From: an uncultured Leucobacter sp.
GTDB taxonomy: Bacteria; Actinomycetota; Actinomycetes; Actinomycetales; Microbacteriaceae
DNA length: 27,118 nt
Assembly (NCBI GenBank): GCA_937967375.1
Contig: CALCJF010000036.1
Coordinates: 1 to 27,118, forward strand
Reading direction: 5' to 3'
Shown: one piece after another, positions 1-7,126 of the stretch
Layout of the letters: the number at the start of each line of letters is the position of its first letter
Position numbering within the stretch: position 1 is the stretch's first letter
Made by a program: the position numbers and the translations under genes
The notes under the pieces: generated by a model
Seen by the model: only the letters and a program-made list of their open reading frames with translations
The model's database searches: none
What the model was told of the DNA's origin: nothing

Positions 1-45
1 CCACCGAGCTCTACACTCTTTCCCTACACGACGCTCTTCCGATCT
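1..45 (+). other. Illumina adapter remnant (not genomic)
   Basis: These 45 bases match the 3' part of the Illumina TruSeq/P5 universal adapter, ending in ACGACGCTCTTCCGATCT at position 45. I see one difference from the adapter I remember: a C at position 9 where A is expected. Genomic sequence starts at about 46. The adapter is open in the same frame as the following gene, so a gene caller may add adapter-encoded residues to that protein. Confidence 0.97.
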
Positions 46-46
46 G

Positions 47-1549
47 GGCAGCTACCGCCCGATCGGCTCCGACTATACGCGCAACCCCTGCGCTTCGTAC
101 ACCGCGGTCGGCGCGACCGACACCTGGAAGCTGCAGCACCTCAACACCGGCAGCAACCCGCTGTCGCGCATGGTGATCGTCGACATGATGCCGTCGATCG
201 GCGACAAGATGCTCGCGGGCGGCGCAGCGCGAGGCTCCACCTTCAGGCCGGTGCTCGTGGGCAATGACCCGACTAGCATCTTCCGCTTCTCGGGCCTGCC
301 GAGCGGGGCCGTCGTGAAGATCGACGTCACCACCAACTTGGCCGCCTGCGTCGGGTCGACGCCGGGAAGCTCCCTCTGGGTGTCCGACCCGAGTTGCTCC
401 GACACCGTTGCGAACCCGGCGAACGTGTGGACGGCGCTCGACGCCTACTCTGGCGACATCGCCGATATCGCCGGCATCCGCGTCGATATCGACATGACTG
501 CTGCGCCACTGCAGCCTGCGGGCAACGTTGTGCTCGAATTCGAGACGGTCAACCGCGTGGTCGATGTCTCAGAGGAGGGGCTCGACGCCACCCTCGAGCA
601 GTTTGCGACCCCGCAGTTCGCCTGGAACCAGAACGGTGTGATCGCCTGGGATACCTCGGGCAACCGAGTGAACCTGCCCTCGGCGCCCCAGCGCGCCGGC
701 GTGACAGTGAAGACCGCCCCGCTGGTGGTATCGAAGGTCGTCACTGGCCCAGGTGCAGACAATGCACCCGAGTCGTTCCCCGTAGCGCTCGAGTGCACGG
801 TGCCGAGCGGCGTCGCCGACCCCGAACGTGTCGCGCTCGACCTTGGCGCCTCGGCACTGCTGTCGGTGCCCAAGAACGGGTCCGTGACGGTTCCTGGTTT
901 GCCGATAGGCGCCGATTGCACCGCATCGGAGTCGGGCGAAGTCGGTGCGCACGGTGAGAGCGGGCGCTCAATCGAAACCCAGCCGGGGGTTTCGCCCTCT
1001 ACGGACGGGCTGCAGGCCGAGATTCGCATTCGTGAGCGTGCCGGTGACGAGACTCTGCTGAACCTGAGCAACACCTACACGCTCGGCGGCCTGATCGTCG
1101 AGAAGTCGGTGCTCAGTGCAGATCAGTTCCCGGTAGCGAATGATCATTTGCGAGCAGAGTACGCGTTCGAGCTCGTGTGCGACGTGAAAGGAATGAGCGA
1201 TCCGGTCACGCGTACCTTCACGCTGAAGGCCGGCGAGCAGCACGAAGAGTCAGAGCTGCCAGCCGGTGCTCGATGCACACTGACCGAGACCCGCGACGGC
1301 GGGGCGAAGTCGACTTCGATCACGATCGCGGGCGACAAGACCGACGGCAGCAGTCGTGAAGAGATCGTCATTAGCGAGGACGGTGCGCACGCGCTCGTGT
1401 CGAACGTGTTCGACGGTGTGCCTCCGAACAAGCTCGAGAACACTGGTGCCGAACTCACCGCAGTCGTCGCTGCCGCGTTGGCGCTCTTGCTTGCGGGTGC
1501 TTCCGTGCTGATCGTCGCGCGGCGACGAAGCGTGAGAAGCAACTCGTAG
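47..1549 (+). CDS. Sortase-anchored surface protein, C-terminal fragment (DUF5979-type repeats)
   Basis: About 500 codons in frame from the adapter junction to TAG at 1547-1549; the N-terminus is missing. An ATG at 170 is internal, since the frame is open upstream (G-S-Y-R-P-I-G-S-D-Y from 47) with the same style of sequence. The first ~215 residues look like a beta-rich adhesin segment. Two DUF5979-like repeats follow, each starting near a V-S-K-V-V or V-E-K-S-V strand; the second carries L-P-A-G-A-R-C-T-L-T-E-T. The C-terminus has a cell-wall sorting signal: LENTG (an LPXTG variant), then a hydrophobic helix and the basic tail RRRSVRSNS. It is therefore exported and covalently attached to peptidoglycan by a sortase, none of which is in the window. 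A role in adhesion is inferred from the family. The gene is convergent with nnrD. Confidence 0.9.
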   Translation, partial: GSYRPIGSDYTRNPCASYTAVGATDTWKLQHLNTGSNPLSRMVIVDMMPSIGDKMLAGGAARGSTFRPVLVGNDPTSIFRFSGLPSGAVVKIDVTTNLAACVGSTPGSSLWVSDPSCSDTVANPANVWTALDAYSGDIADIAGIRVDIDMTAAPLQPAGNVVLEFETVNRVVDVSEEGLDATLEQFATPQFAWNQNGVIAWDTSGNRVNLPSAPQRAGVTVKTAPLVVSKVVTGPGADNAPESFPVALECTVPSGVADPERVALDLGASALLSVPKNGSVTVPGLPIGADCTASESGEVGAHGESGRSIETQPGVSPSTDGLQAEIRIRERAGDETLLNLSNTYTLGGLIVEKSVLSADQFPVANDHLRAEYAFELVCDVKGMSDPVTRTFTLKAGEQHEESELPAGARCTLTETRDGGAKSTSITIAGDKTDGSSREEIVISEDGAHALVSNVFDGVPPNKLENTGAELTAVVAAALALLLAGASVLIVARRRSVRSNS

Positions 1550-1553
1550 CGGA

Positions 1554-1596
1554 CGCTTCGCGGGTGGCCGGTGTGATGCCGGTTATCCGCGAAGCG
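1554..1596. terminator. Inverted repeat between convergent genes, possible bidirectional terminator
   Basis: A perfect 10-bp inverted repeat (CGCTTCGCGG at 1554-1563, CCGCGAAGCG at 1587-1596) lies just past the surface-protein stop and overlaps the last codons of nnrD. The 23-base loop itself contains two CCGG palindromes. There is no T-tract, so termination is inferred from the convergent layout and the stem. Confidence 0.45.
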
Positions 1597-2485
1597 CTGC
1601 GACGGCACTCGGGAGCGCCTGCGCAACATCGAGTGCCGTGATCGGCCCGCCGCTGCCGCTCGCCTTGTGATCCCCCGACGCGAGGCGAGCGGCATCGTCG
1701 TGAAGCATCGCTGCGGTCGCTCCAAGTTTCGCGAGCAGCAGCCCGTCGTCGCGTACGCGCTTCGAATGGGTTGCGACGAGCGCACCGAGAACGCCGGCAA
1801 GCACATCGCCGGTGCCGGCCGTTGCCAGCCAAGGGGTGGCGGGCCCATGCGCGAAGACCTCGCCAGAGGGAGCCGCGACGAGGGTTCGAGCTCCCTTGAG
1901 CAATACGGTCACGCCAAGATGAGCGGCGAGGATCGAGGCCCGCTGTTCGGGCGCCAACTCGTCGGCGCCCGCAGGCTCGAGCCCCGACGAGACCCACAGC
2001 GCGCTGAACTCGCCCTGGTGCGGGGTCACGATCACCGGAGCCGTGGGGCGCTGCGCTGCGACCAACCCGAGTGCCCCAGCATCGACGACGACCGGTGCGG
2101 AGCCGGCGAGCAGGTCAAGCAGCGCCTCGTGCTCACCGAAGCTTCGTGCAACAGGATCGGTGCCGCTGCCGATGAGCCACGCGTCGCAGCGGCCTCGATC
2201 CTCGCCGCGATCCCCCGAAAACACCGTCTCAGGGCGAACCGCGAGGATCGCCGCCGCGGGTGAGGGCAGGCCGAAATCGGGCGATGCCTCGTCAATGGGT
2301 GAGATATAGCGCACAAGCCCCACCCCGGTGCGCCAGGCAGCTTCTGCGCTCAGCACCGCCGCGCCCGGGTAGCTCGCCGACCCCGTGCGTAGCCCGAGGA
2401 CTCCTCGAGAATACTTGTGATCTTTGAGCCCCGGTGCAAGCAGCAGCGAGGCTGCGTCAGCTGCGCGCCATGCGACCGGGTGCAC
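1583..2485 (-). CDS. nnrD: ADP-dependent NAD(P)H-hydrate dehydratase, stand-alone
   Basis: 300 aa, GTG start. The enzyme dehydrates the S-epimer of damaged NAD(P)HX back to NAD(P)H using ADP, a cytosolic metabolite-repair reaction. The whole protein is the YjeF C-terminal, carbohydrate-kinase-like domain: KDHKYSRG at 21-28, VVDAGAL near 133-139, TPHQGEF at 154-160, VLLKGA near 194-199, and GTGDVLAG at 224-231 with the catalytic Asp227. The YjeF N-terminal epimerase domain, often fused to it, is absent; the length equals the dehydratase domain alone. The start lies 2 bases after the pgm TAG, so the two are very probably co-transcribed and translationally coupled. No functional link to pgm is evident beyond the operon. 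Confidence 0.93.
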   Translation of the reverse strand: MHPVAWRAADAASLLLAPGLKDHKYSRGVLGLRTGSASYPGAAVLSAEAAWRTGVGLVRYISPIDEASPDFGLPSPAAAILAVRPETVFSGDRGEDRGRCDAWLIGSGTDPVARSFGEHEALLDLLAGSAPVVVDAGALGLVAAQRPTAPVIVTPHQGEFSALWVSSGLEPAGADELAPEQRASILAAHLGVTVLLKGARTLVAAPSGEVFAHGPATPWLATAGTGDVLAGVLGALVATHSKRVRDDGLLLAKLGATAAMLHDDAARLASGDHKASGSGGPITALDVAQALPSAVAALRG

Positions 2486-2487
2486 GA

Positions 2488-4257
2488 CTATGCCGCCGCT
2501 CGCTCCAGGTACTCGCGCAGCGCCGCCTCAACAGTCGCGAGCGCGCCCACAGCGGCCTGCTGTCGTTGTTCGAGCGATCCCGCGTCAGAAAACGTGTCGA
2601 TATAGACCTTGAGTTTCGGCTCGGTGCCGCTCGGGCGAATCATGACGCGAGTGTCGTCTGCGAGGGTGTAGCAGAGCACGTTTGCCGGCACTGCCGCGGC
2701 GCCCGGCACCAGCAGGTCTTGTAGATCGGTGACCGCGACTCCGCCAAGCTCGGTGAGCGGCTGCGCGCGCAATCGCTCGGCAAGCTGCGTCGCCTCGGCC
2801 ATGCCTCCAAGGCGCACCACCACCTGAGTGCTTGCGAAGTGGCCGAACCGCATGCTGGCATCGTCGAGCAGATCCCAGAGGGTCTTGCCCGCGAGCTTTG
2901 CCTCGCGCGTCATCGCGATCGCATCGGCGCTCGCCAAGATGCCGTCTTTGTCGCGAATCACCTCGGGGTGGGTGAGGTAGCCGATGGCTTCTTCAAAGCC
3001 AAACAGCAGGGCGGGCACGCGCGAGACCCACTTGAACCCCGAGAGTGTCTCGGCATAGTCGAGCCCGTATGCGCGGGCTACAGCTCCGAGCGCGGGTGAC
3101 GAAACATGGGTGCAGGCGAGCGAACCGGTGGCCACCTGGCCCGAGCCCTGAGCGCGCACGCGTGCGCGCTCAGCAGCACGCCAACCGAGCAGCAGGCCGA
3201 GTTCGTTGCCGGTGAGGCGGCGGTATCCGTCTGCTGCGCTCGGGTCGGGGAGCGCGATCGCAAGGCGATCGGCATCGGGGTCGTGCGCGACGATCAGCTC
3301 GGCGTCATGCTGGCGCGCCGTGCGAAACGCGAGATCGAGGGCGCCTGGTTCTTCCGGGTTCGGAAACGACACTGTCGGAAACGCGCCGTCGGGCTGATCC
3401 TGCTCGGGCACTGGCACGACCTCGGGCAGTGCGAGTGATGCGAACACTCGCTTCGCGGTCTCTGAGCCAACGCCATGCATGGCAGTGTAGACAATGCTGA
3501 GCGGCACGTGTGCGGCCAGTGGGATATCGCCGGTTGCGCTGTTCGGGTCGTTTGGAAGGCCTGCGCGCACCGCGCCCGAGACGTGGTCGATGTAGGCCTG
3601 CTGCACCTCGTCGCCCGCGATTGTGTACTTCGTCGAACGGGGCAGCGAAGCGAGCGGAATCGCGGCTGCGAGGTCGATCTGCGCGGAGATCTCTCCGTCA
3701 ACGGGAGGAATAATCTGCGACCCCGCATCGGCATCGCCGAGGTATACCTTGTAGCCATTGTCGCGGGGCGGGTTGTGGCTCGCGGTCACCATGACTCCGG
3801 CAGACACACCCAAGTGCCGCACCGCAAAGGCGGTCACCGGCGTCGGCATTGCCTTCGGCAGCAGCGTGACCTTGAGCCCCGCGCCAGCCATGATTTCGGC
3901 GGTATCGCGAGCGAACACGTCGGAGTTGATGCGGGCGTCGTAGCCGATGACGATGCTCGGCGGGTTGGCGGTCTCGCCGCGAGCGGCGCGCTCGAGCAAG
4001 AATGCTGCAAAGCCGGCGCTTGTCTGAGACACGACGACGCGGTTCATGCGAGCAGGGCCTGCCCCGAGCTCGGCACGAAGCCCGGCGGTGCCGAACGCGA
4101 GTCGCCCGGCGAAGGCGCTGCGCAGCTTAGCCTCGGCCGCTGAGTCACCTGCGAGCGCGCTCGCAAGCAGCGTTGACGCCTCAGTGCTCGTCTCGGGGTC
4201 TGGATCGGCGTCGATCCAGTCGCGTACCTGTGTCTCGAGCATCGTATCGACTGCCAT
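2488..4257 (-). CDS. Phosphoglucomutase/phosphomannomutase family protein
   Basis: 589 aa, the usual size for the long actinobacterial PGM2-like subgroup of alpha-D-phosphohexomutases. It interconverts 1- and 6-phosphosugars (or pentose 1-/5-phosphates) through a phosphoserine enzyme. All four family loops are present: TASHNP at 158-163 with the phospho-acceptor Ser160, the metal loop DPDADR at 326-331, the sugar-binding loop GFEEAIGY at about 420-427, and the phosphate-binding loop RPSGTEPK at 541-548. The ATG at 4257 is preceded by AAAGGTGGGAG, a good ribosome site. It leads the pgm-nnrD pair. Glucose, mannose and pentose specificity cannot be separated from sequence alone, so no symbol is given. 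Confidence 0.93.
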   Translation of the reverse strand: MAVDTMLETQVRDWIDADPDPETSTEASTLLASALAGDSAAEAKLRSAFAGRLAFGTAGLRAELGAGPARMNRVVVSQTSAGFAAFLLERAARGETANPPSIVIGYDARINSDVFARDTAEIMAGAGLKVTLLPKAMPTPVTAFAVRHLGVSAGVMVTASHNPPRDNGYKVYLGDADAGSQIIPPVDGEISAQIDLAAAIPLASLPRSTKYTIAGDEVQQAYIDHVSGAVRAGLPNDPNSATGDIPLAAHVPLSIVYTAMHGVGSETAKRVFASLALPEVVPVPEQDQPDGAFPTVSFPNPEEPGALDLAFRTARQHDAELIVAHDPDADRLAIALPDPSAADGYRRLTGNELGLLLGWRAAERARVRAQGSGQVATGSLACTHVSSPALGAVARAYGLDYAETLSGFKWVSRVPALLFGFEEAIGYLTHPEVIRDKDGILASADAIAMTREAKLAGKTLWDLLDDASMRFGHFASTQVVVRLGGMAEATQLAERLRAQPLTELGGVAVTDLQDLLVPGAAAVPANVLCYTLADDTRVMIRPSGTEPKLKVYIDTFSDAGSLEQRQQAAVGALATVEAALREYLERAAA

Positions 4258-4339
4258 CTCCCACCTTTCACATGCCCCTGTGGGTTCGAATCATCTCAAA
4301 CTACCACCACCACGAACGAAGGGCCCGCGTGCGATTGGT

Positions 4340-4615
4340 TCAAGCGAGCGAGAGAAAGAGTTTCTCCAACTCGTCGGAGTCAAGCTTCTGTGGGTCTTCC
4401 GGGTTCGCAAGGCAGTCTTTGAGCGCGGTGGAGACCACGAGGAATCCCGCACGATCGATCGCTTTCGACACGGCGCTGAGCTGCTGTACGACGTCCCTGC
4501 AGCTGGCATCTGCCTCGACTGCGGCGATGACCGCGCCAAGCTGTCCATGAGCTCTGCGCAGGCGGTTCACGATCTTGCGCTTGGCCTCTGCGGTCTCCAC
4601 TGTGTGTGCATCCAT
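4340..4615 (-). CDS. cstR: CsoR/CstR-family repressor, CstR-like persulfide sensor
   Basis: 91 aa, all-helical DUF156/CsoR family. The N-terminal part has R-L-R-R-A-H-G-Q, typical of the DNA-facing helix. Cys39 and Cys68 are 29 residues apart, matching the first and last cysteines of copper-sensing CsoR (C-x24-H-x3-C). The position of the CsoR copper-ligand His (residue 64) is Ala. CstR, the persulfide sensor of Staphylococcus and Enterococcus, also keeps the Cys pair and lacks this His. With thioredoxin and CoA-persulfide-reductase-rhodanese genes next door, per-/polysulfide sensing by cysteine crosslinking is the best reading; copper sensing is unlikely. The start is set at ATG 4615; upstream in-frame starts would cross both operator palindromes. 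The gene is divergent from the small Cys-rich gene at 4728 and is probably autoregulated. The symbol is by analogy. Confidence 0.88.
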   Translation of the reverse strand: MDAHTVETAEAKRKIVNRLRRAHGQLGAVIAAVEADASCRDVVQQLSAVSKAIDRAGFLVVSTALKDCLANPEDPQKLDSDELEKLFLSLA

Positions 4616-4625
4616 ACATCCAATG

Positions 4626-4641
4626 ATACCCCAGAGGGTAT
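4626..4641. promoter_or_regulatory. CstR-type operator 1 (imperfect palindrome)
   Basis: ATACCCCAGAGGGTAT: the outer six bases of each half are symmetric, as in CsoR/CstR-family C-tract/G-tract operators. Its right end overlaps a perfect TATAAT on the plus strand (4639-4644), a likely -10 for the gene at 4728, although I see no good -35. It begins 10 bases from the cstR start codon and would sit in the cstR leader. Confidence 0.75.
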
Positions 4642-4668
4642 AATGAAAAATACCCCATGGGGTATTAA
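4640..4668 (-). promoter_or_regulatory. Proposed cstR promoter
   Basis: On the minus strand, TTAATA (4663-4668) and CATTAT (4640-4645) are separated by 17 bases. Each matches the sigma-70-type consensus at four of six positions. Operator 2 lies mostly in the spacer. Transcription would start near 4633, about 18 bases ahead of the ATG at 4615. Confidence 0.5.
4650..4665. promoter_or_regulatory. CstR-type operator 2 (perfect palindrome)
   Basis: ATACCCCATGGGGTAT is a perfect 8+8 palindrome. It lies between the -35-like and -10-like elements proposed for cstR on the minus strand, so a bound repressor would block that promoter. It is also downstream of the plus-strand TATAAT, near the expected transcription start for the 4728 gene. 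Confidence 0.82.
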
Positions 4669-4727
4669 TGGGTAACTGCCCGCTTTTAAATGAGAACGAG
4701 ACTGCGTCTTGGGAATTGAGGAGAGTT

Positions 4728-4910
4728 ATGTGTCGTGCAGTGCGGTGTCGGGTGTGTGAAAAGACGACTTGGGCGGGCTGCGGGCAGCACGTCGCCCTGG
4801 TGAAAGCGGGCGTGCCCGAGGGGCAATGGTGTGGCGGATCGCACGCTCGGCGAGAGATCGATGAATCCAAGCCCCAGGGAGGGTTCTTGAGGAGATTGTT
4901 TGGCAAGTGA
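4728..4910 (+). CDS. Small Cys-rich protein of unknown function (paralogue A)
   Basis: 60 aa. The start ATG 4728 is chosen for a strong ribosome site (GAGGAG, 4718-4723); an earlier in-frame ATG at 4668 would overlap operator 2. The pattern is M-C-x4-C-x2-C-x-K-x-T-W-A-G-C-G-x-H, then A-G-V-P-E and Cys35. Five cysteines (2, 7, 10, 18, 35) and His21 could bind a metal or carry sulfane sulfur. A second gene at 7127 encodes the same module: 19 of the first 35 residues are identical, with no gaps. Residues ~36-60 are an extension found only in this copy, polar then ending G-G-F-L-R-R-L-F-G-K, a possible short amphipathic or membrane-touching tail. No signal peptide. I do not know a function for this family. 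Its position under CstR-type operators and directly before thioredoxin suggests a role in handling thiols or persulfides. Confidence 0.82.
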   Translation: MCRAVRCRVCEKTTWAGCGQHVALVKAGVPEGQWCGGSHARREIDESKPQGGFLRRLFGK

Positions 4911-4920
4911 GCGCCCACGG

Positions 4921-4949
4921 TAGACAAAAGATACCCCCGGGGGTATTCT
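4921..4949 (+). promoter_or_regulatory. Promoter of the thioredoxin operon with operator in the spacer; leaderless start likely
   Basis: TAGACA (4921-4926) and TATTCT (4944-4949) are exactly 17 bases apart. The spacer and first bases of the -10 hold operator 3. The start point expected from this -10 falls at 4956-4957, the A of the thioredoxin ATG. No Shine-Dalgarno is present between the operator and the ATG, so a leaderless mRNA is likely. Confidence 0.65.
4931..4946. promoter_or_regulatory. CstR-type operator 3 (perfect palindrome)
   Basis: ATACCCCCGGGGGTAT, a perfect 16-bp palindrome with the same half-site as operators 1 and 2. It ends 10 bases before the thioredoxin ATG and overlaps the proposed -10, so binding by the CstR-like protein should repress the thioredoxin-reductase operon. 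Confidence 0.85.
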
Positions 4950-4956
4950 GGTCATT

Positions 4957-5346
4957 ATGACAGCAAAAGCACTCACTATTGATACCTTCGAACAGGCGGT
5001 CACGCAGAACGACATCGTGATCGTAGACTTCTGGGCCGCCTGGTGCGGCCCGTGTCGCGCGTTCGCCCCGGTGTTCGAGGCCGCAAGCGAGACGCACAGT
5101 GATATCGTGTTCGCCAAGGTTGACACCGAGGCCGAGCAACAGCTCGCCGCCGGGTTCCAGATCACATCCATCCCGACGCTCATGGTCTTCCGAGAGAACG
5201 TCATCGTCTTCTCGCAGGCTGGTGCGCTCTCGGCAGCGCAACTCGAGCAATTGATTGCGGGGGTACGTGCGCTTGACATGAACGAGGTGCGAGCACAGAT
5301 CGCAGCTCAAGAGTCGGGCGAACGCAGTGACGGAGCGCAGGTCTAG
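4957..5346 (+). CDS. Thioredoxin
   Basis: 129 aa, a classical single-domain cytosolic thioredoxin with a C-terminal extension of about 20 residues. The redox site is WCGPC (Cys30, Cys33); the buried Asp before it (VDFW) and the cis-proline loop SIPTL (Pro73) are present. It reduces disulfides and, in persulfide-detoxifying bacteria, also per- and polysulfidated thiols. There is no signal peptide, and it appears to start at the first transcribed base. It shares CstR-type control with the reductase that follows; its stop (5344-5346) lies 25 bases before the preferred start of that gene. Whether it is the general cellular thioredoxin or one dedicated to persulfide stress cannot be told, but its operator favours the latter. 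Confidence 0.93.
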   Translation: MTAKALTIDTFEQAVTQNDIVIVDFWAAWCGPCRAFAPVFEAASETHSDIVFAKVDTEAEQQLAAGFQITSIPTLMVFRENVIVFSQAGALSAAQLEQLIAGVRALDMNEVRAQIAAQESGERSDGAQV

Positions 5347-5371
5347 CGTGAGCGTGGCACCGGAGCAGACC

Positions 5372-7063
5372 GTGAAAAACATTGTCATCGTAGGTGGGGT
5401 GGCCGCGGGAATGAGCGCCGCCGCACGAGCGCGCAGGCTCGATGAGCAGGCGAACATCATCGTGCTCGAGCGCGGCGAACACGTCTCGTTCGCGAACTGC
5501 GGGCTCCCATATTTCGTCGGCGGAGAGATCGCAGACCGTGAAAGCCTGCTGCTGAACACCCCGGAGTCATTGCGCGCCGCGCTCGACCTCGATGTGCGCG
5601 TGAATCACGAGGTGGTGGGTGTCGACGCAGCGGCGAAGCGGGTCAGCGTGCGCGGCGCGCAGGAAGCTTTTGAACTGCCCTACGACGCGCTGATCCTCGC
5701 CCCCGGCGCAGTCGCGGCGCGACCACCGATCGATGGCCTCGACTCTCCCCGGGTGCGCACGCTACGCACCGTAGCCGACGCTATCGCGTTGCGTGAGCGC
5801 GTTGAGGGCAGCGCCGCAGGATCGGCTGAAGCGCCCGCCCGGCATGCAGTGGTGCTCGGTGCGGGTTTCATCGGAGTTGAAGCTGCTGAGGCTCTGCGCC
5901 TGCAGGGACTTCAGGTCGACTTGATCGAATTCGCGCCGCACGTGCTGCCACCCCTGGAGCGGGAGATCGCCGCAGGAGTGACCGCCGAACTGCGCAGGCT
6001 CGGGATCGAGGTGCGTGCCGGGGTCGCAGCACAGGCAATCGAGCACGGCGTCGAACACGATGTCGTCGTGCTCAGCGACGGGCGCAGTCTCGAAGCTGAC
6101 CTTATTGTGCTCTCGGTCGGTGTTCGTCCGGACACCGCAGTGTTCGAGGCCTCGGGAGTCGTCTGCGAGCGCGGCGCGATGGTGGTCGATGCGCACGGAC
6201 GCACCAACCTTGAGGGCGTATACGCGGCCGGCGACGCAGTGATCTCCATCGACCGAGTCACGGGCATTCGCCGCCCGGTAGCGCTCGCGGGCCCCGCGAA
6301 CCGTGCGGGCCGCCAGATCGCCGACCATATTTTGCTCGGAGAGCGTGCTCGCGAGATCCCTACTGCCGTCGGCACCGCGATCGTGCGCGTCGGCGAACTT
6401 ACCGCGGCAATGACCGGAGCCAATCGGGCATCGCTCGAACAGGCCGGCATCGAGCACGAGACGCTGCATCTGCATCCCGCGCAACACGCTGGGTACTTTC
6501 CGGGCGCCGAACAGATGGCGCTGGTGGTGCACATTCGCAAGGGCGATGGTGTGTTGCTTGGCGCGCAGGGTCTCGGAAAACAGGGCGTCGACAAACGCAT
6601 CGACGTGCTTGCGACTGCGATCCGGGCAGGGTTCGCGGTGGAAGACCTCATCGACCTCGACCTCGCGTACTCGCCCGTCTACGGCAGCGCCAAAGACCCG
6701 GTCAATATGATCGGCATGGTCGGCGCGAACGTCATCGACGGGGTGCTGCAGCTTTGGTACGCCGAAGAGTGGGAGTCCGTGTGCGATTCGGCGCTGATCC
6801 TCGACGTGCGAAGCAAAGCCGAGTTCGCTGCCGGGCACCTGCCTGGCGCGCTGCATGTGCCGCACACGGAGCTCCGTGGACGAATCGAAGAGGTGCGTGC
6901 CGCCGCCGAAGGAAGACCGGTTCGAGCACTGTGCGGCTCAGGCGTGCGCTCGCACATCGCGAACCGGGTGCTCTCGCAGGCCGGTTTTGACTCCGCCTCA
7001 CTTTCTGGCGGTATGCTCACCCTACGTGCGGTGCTCGGTGAAGGGGTTCTTGTCACCGGCTAA
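5372..7063 (+). CDS. FAD-dependent CoA-disulfide/CoA-persulfide reductase fused to rhodanese (CoADR-RHD)
   Basis: 563 aa from GTG 5372. This start has GGAG six bases upstream and puts the active-site cysteine of SFANCGLPYF at residue 43, its position in characterised CoA-disulfide reductases. GTGs at 5327 and 5348 are alternatives that add up to 15 residues. Domains: FAD-binding IVGGVAAGMSAA (~5-16); NAD(P)H-binding VVLGAGFIGVEAAE (~160-173); second FAD motif YAAGDAV (~284-290); dimerisation domain with HAGYFPGA and VYGSAKDPVN; C-terminal rhodanese (~465-560) with active loop CGSGVR, Cys near 521. Relatives reduce CoA-disulfide, CoA-persulfide and polysulfide with NAD(P)H; the rhodanese supplies or accepts sulfane sulfur. 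In Enterococcus such an enzyme is controlled by CstR, as appears to be so here. It is the catalytic centre of the locus. Confidence 0.92.
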   Translation: MKNIVIVGGVAAGMSAAARARRLDEQANIIVLERGEHVSFANCGLPYFVGGEIADRESLLLNTPESLRAALDLDVRVNHEVVGVDAAAKRVSVRGAQEAFELPYDALILAPGAVAARPPIDGLDSPRVRTLRTVADAIALRERVEGSAAGSAEAPARHAVVLGAGFIGVEAAEALRLQGLQVDLIEFAPHVLPPLEREIAAGVTAELRRLGIEVRAGVAAQAIEHGVEHDVVVLSDGRSLEADLIVLSVGVRPDTAVFEASGVVCERGAMVVDAHGRTNLEGVYAAGDAVISIDRVTGIRRPVALAGPANRAGRQIADHILLGERAREIPTAVGTAIVRVGELTAAMTGANRASLEQAGIEHETLHLHPAQHAGYFPGAEQMALVVHIRKGDGVLLGAQGLGKQGVDKRIDVLATAIRAGFAVEDLIDLDLAYSPVYGSAKDPVNMIGMVGANVIDGVLQLWYAEEWESVCDSALILDVRSKAEFAAGHLPGALHVPHTELRGRIEEVRAAAEGRPVRALCGSGVRSHIANRVLSQAGFDSASLSGGMLTLRAVLGEGVLVTG

Positions 7064-7126
7064 AGACCACTTCAATTCTGATCGATGCCGCTTTCGGCGA
7101 AGATTACTTATGTTAAGGAGAACAAT

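Noticed and set aside
4283..4292. GGTTCGAATC, identical to a tRNA T-loop core, upstream of pgm
   Set aside because: The bases after it do not pair with those before it to form a T-stem, and the rest of a tRNA would lie in the pgm coding sequence. Not a tRNA and not a convincing att site.
4668..4727. Upstream extension of the 60-aa Cys-rich protein
   Set aside because: The ATG at 4668 abuts operator 2 and lacks a ribosome site; the ATG at 4728 has GAGGAG and aligns with the start of the paralogue at 7127.
5762..6865. Long open frames antisense to the reductase, and similar ones antisense to accB and glyA
   Set aside because: Their codons mirror the high-GC third positions of the real genes, they have no ribosome sites and the products are Arg/His-rich without motifs.
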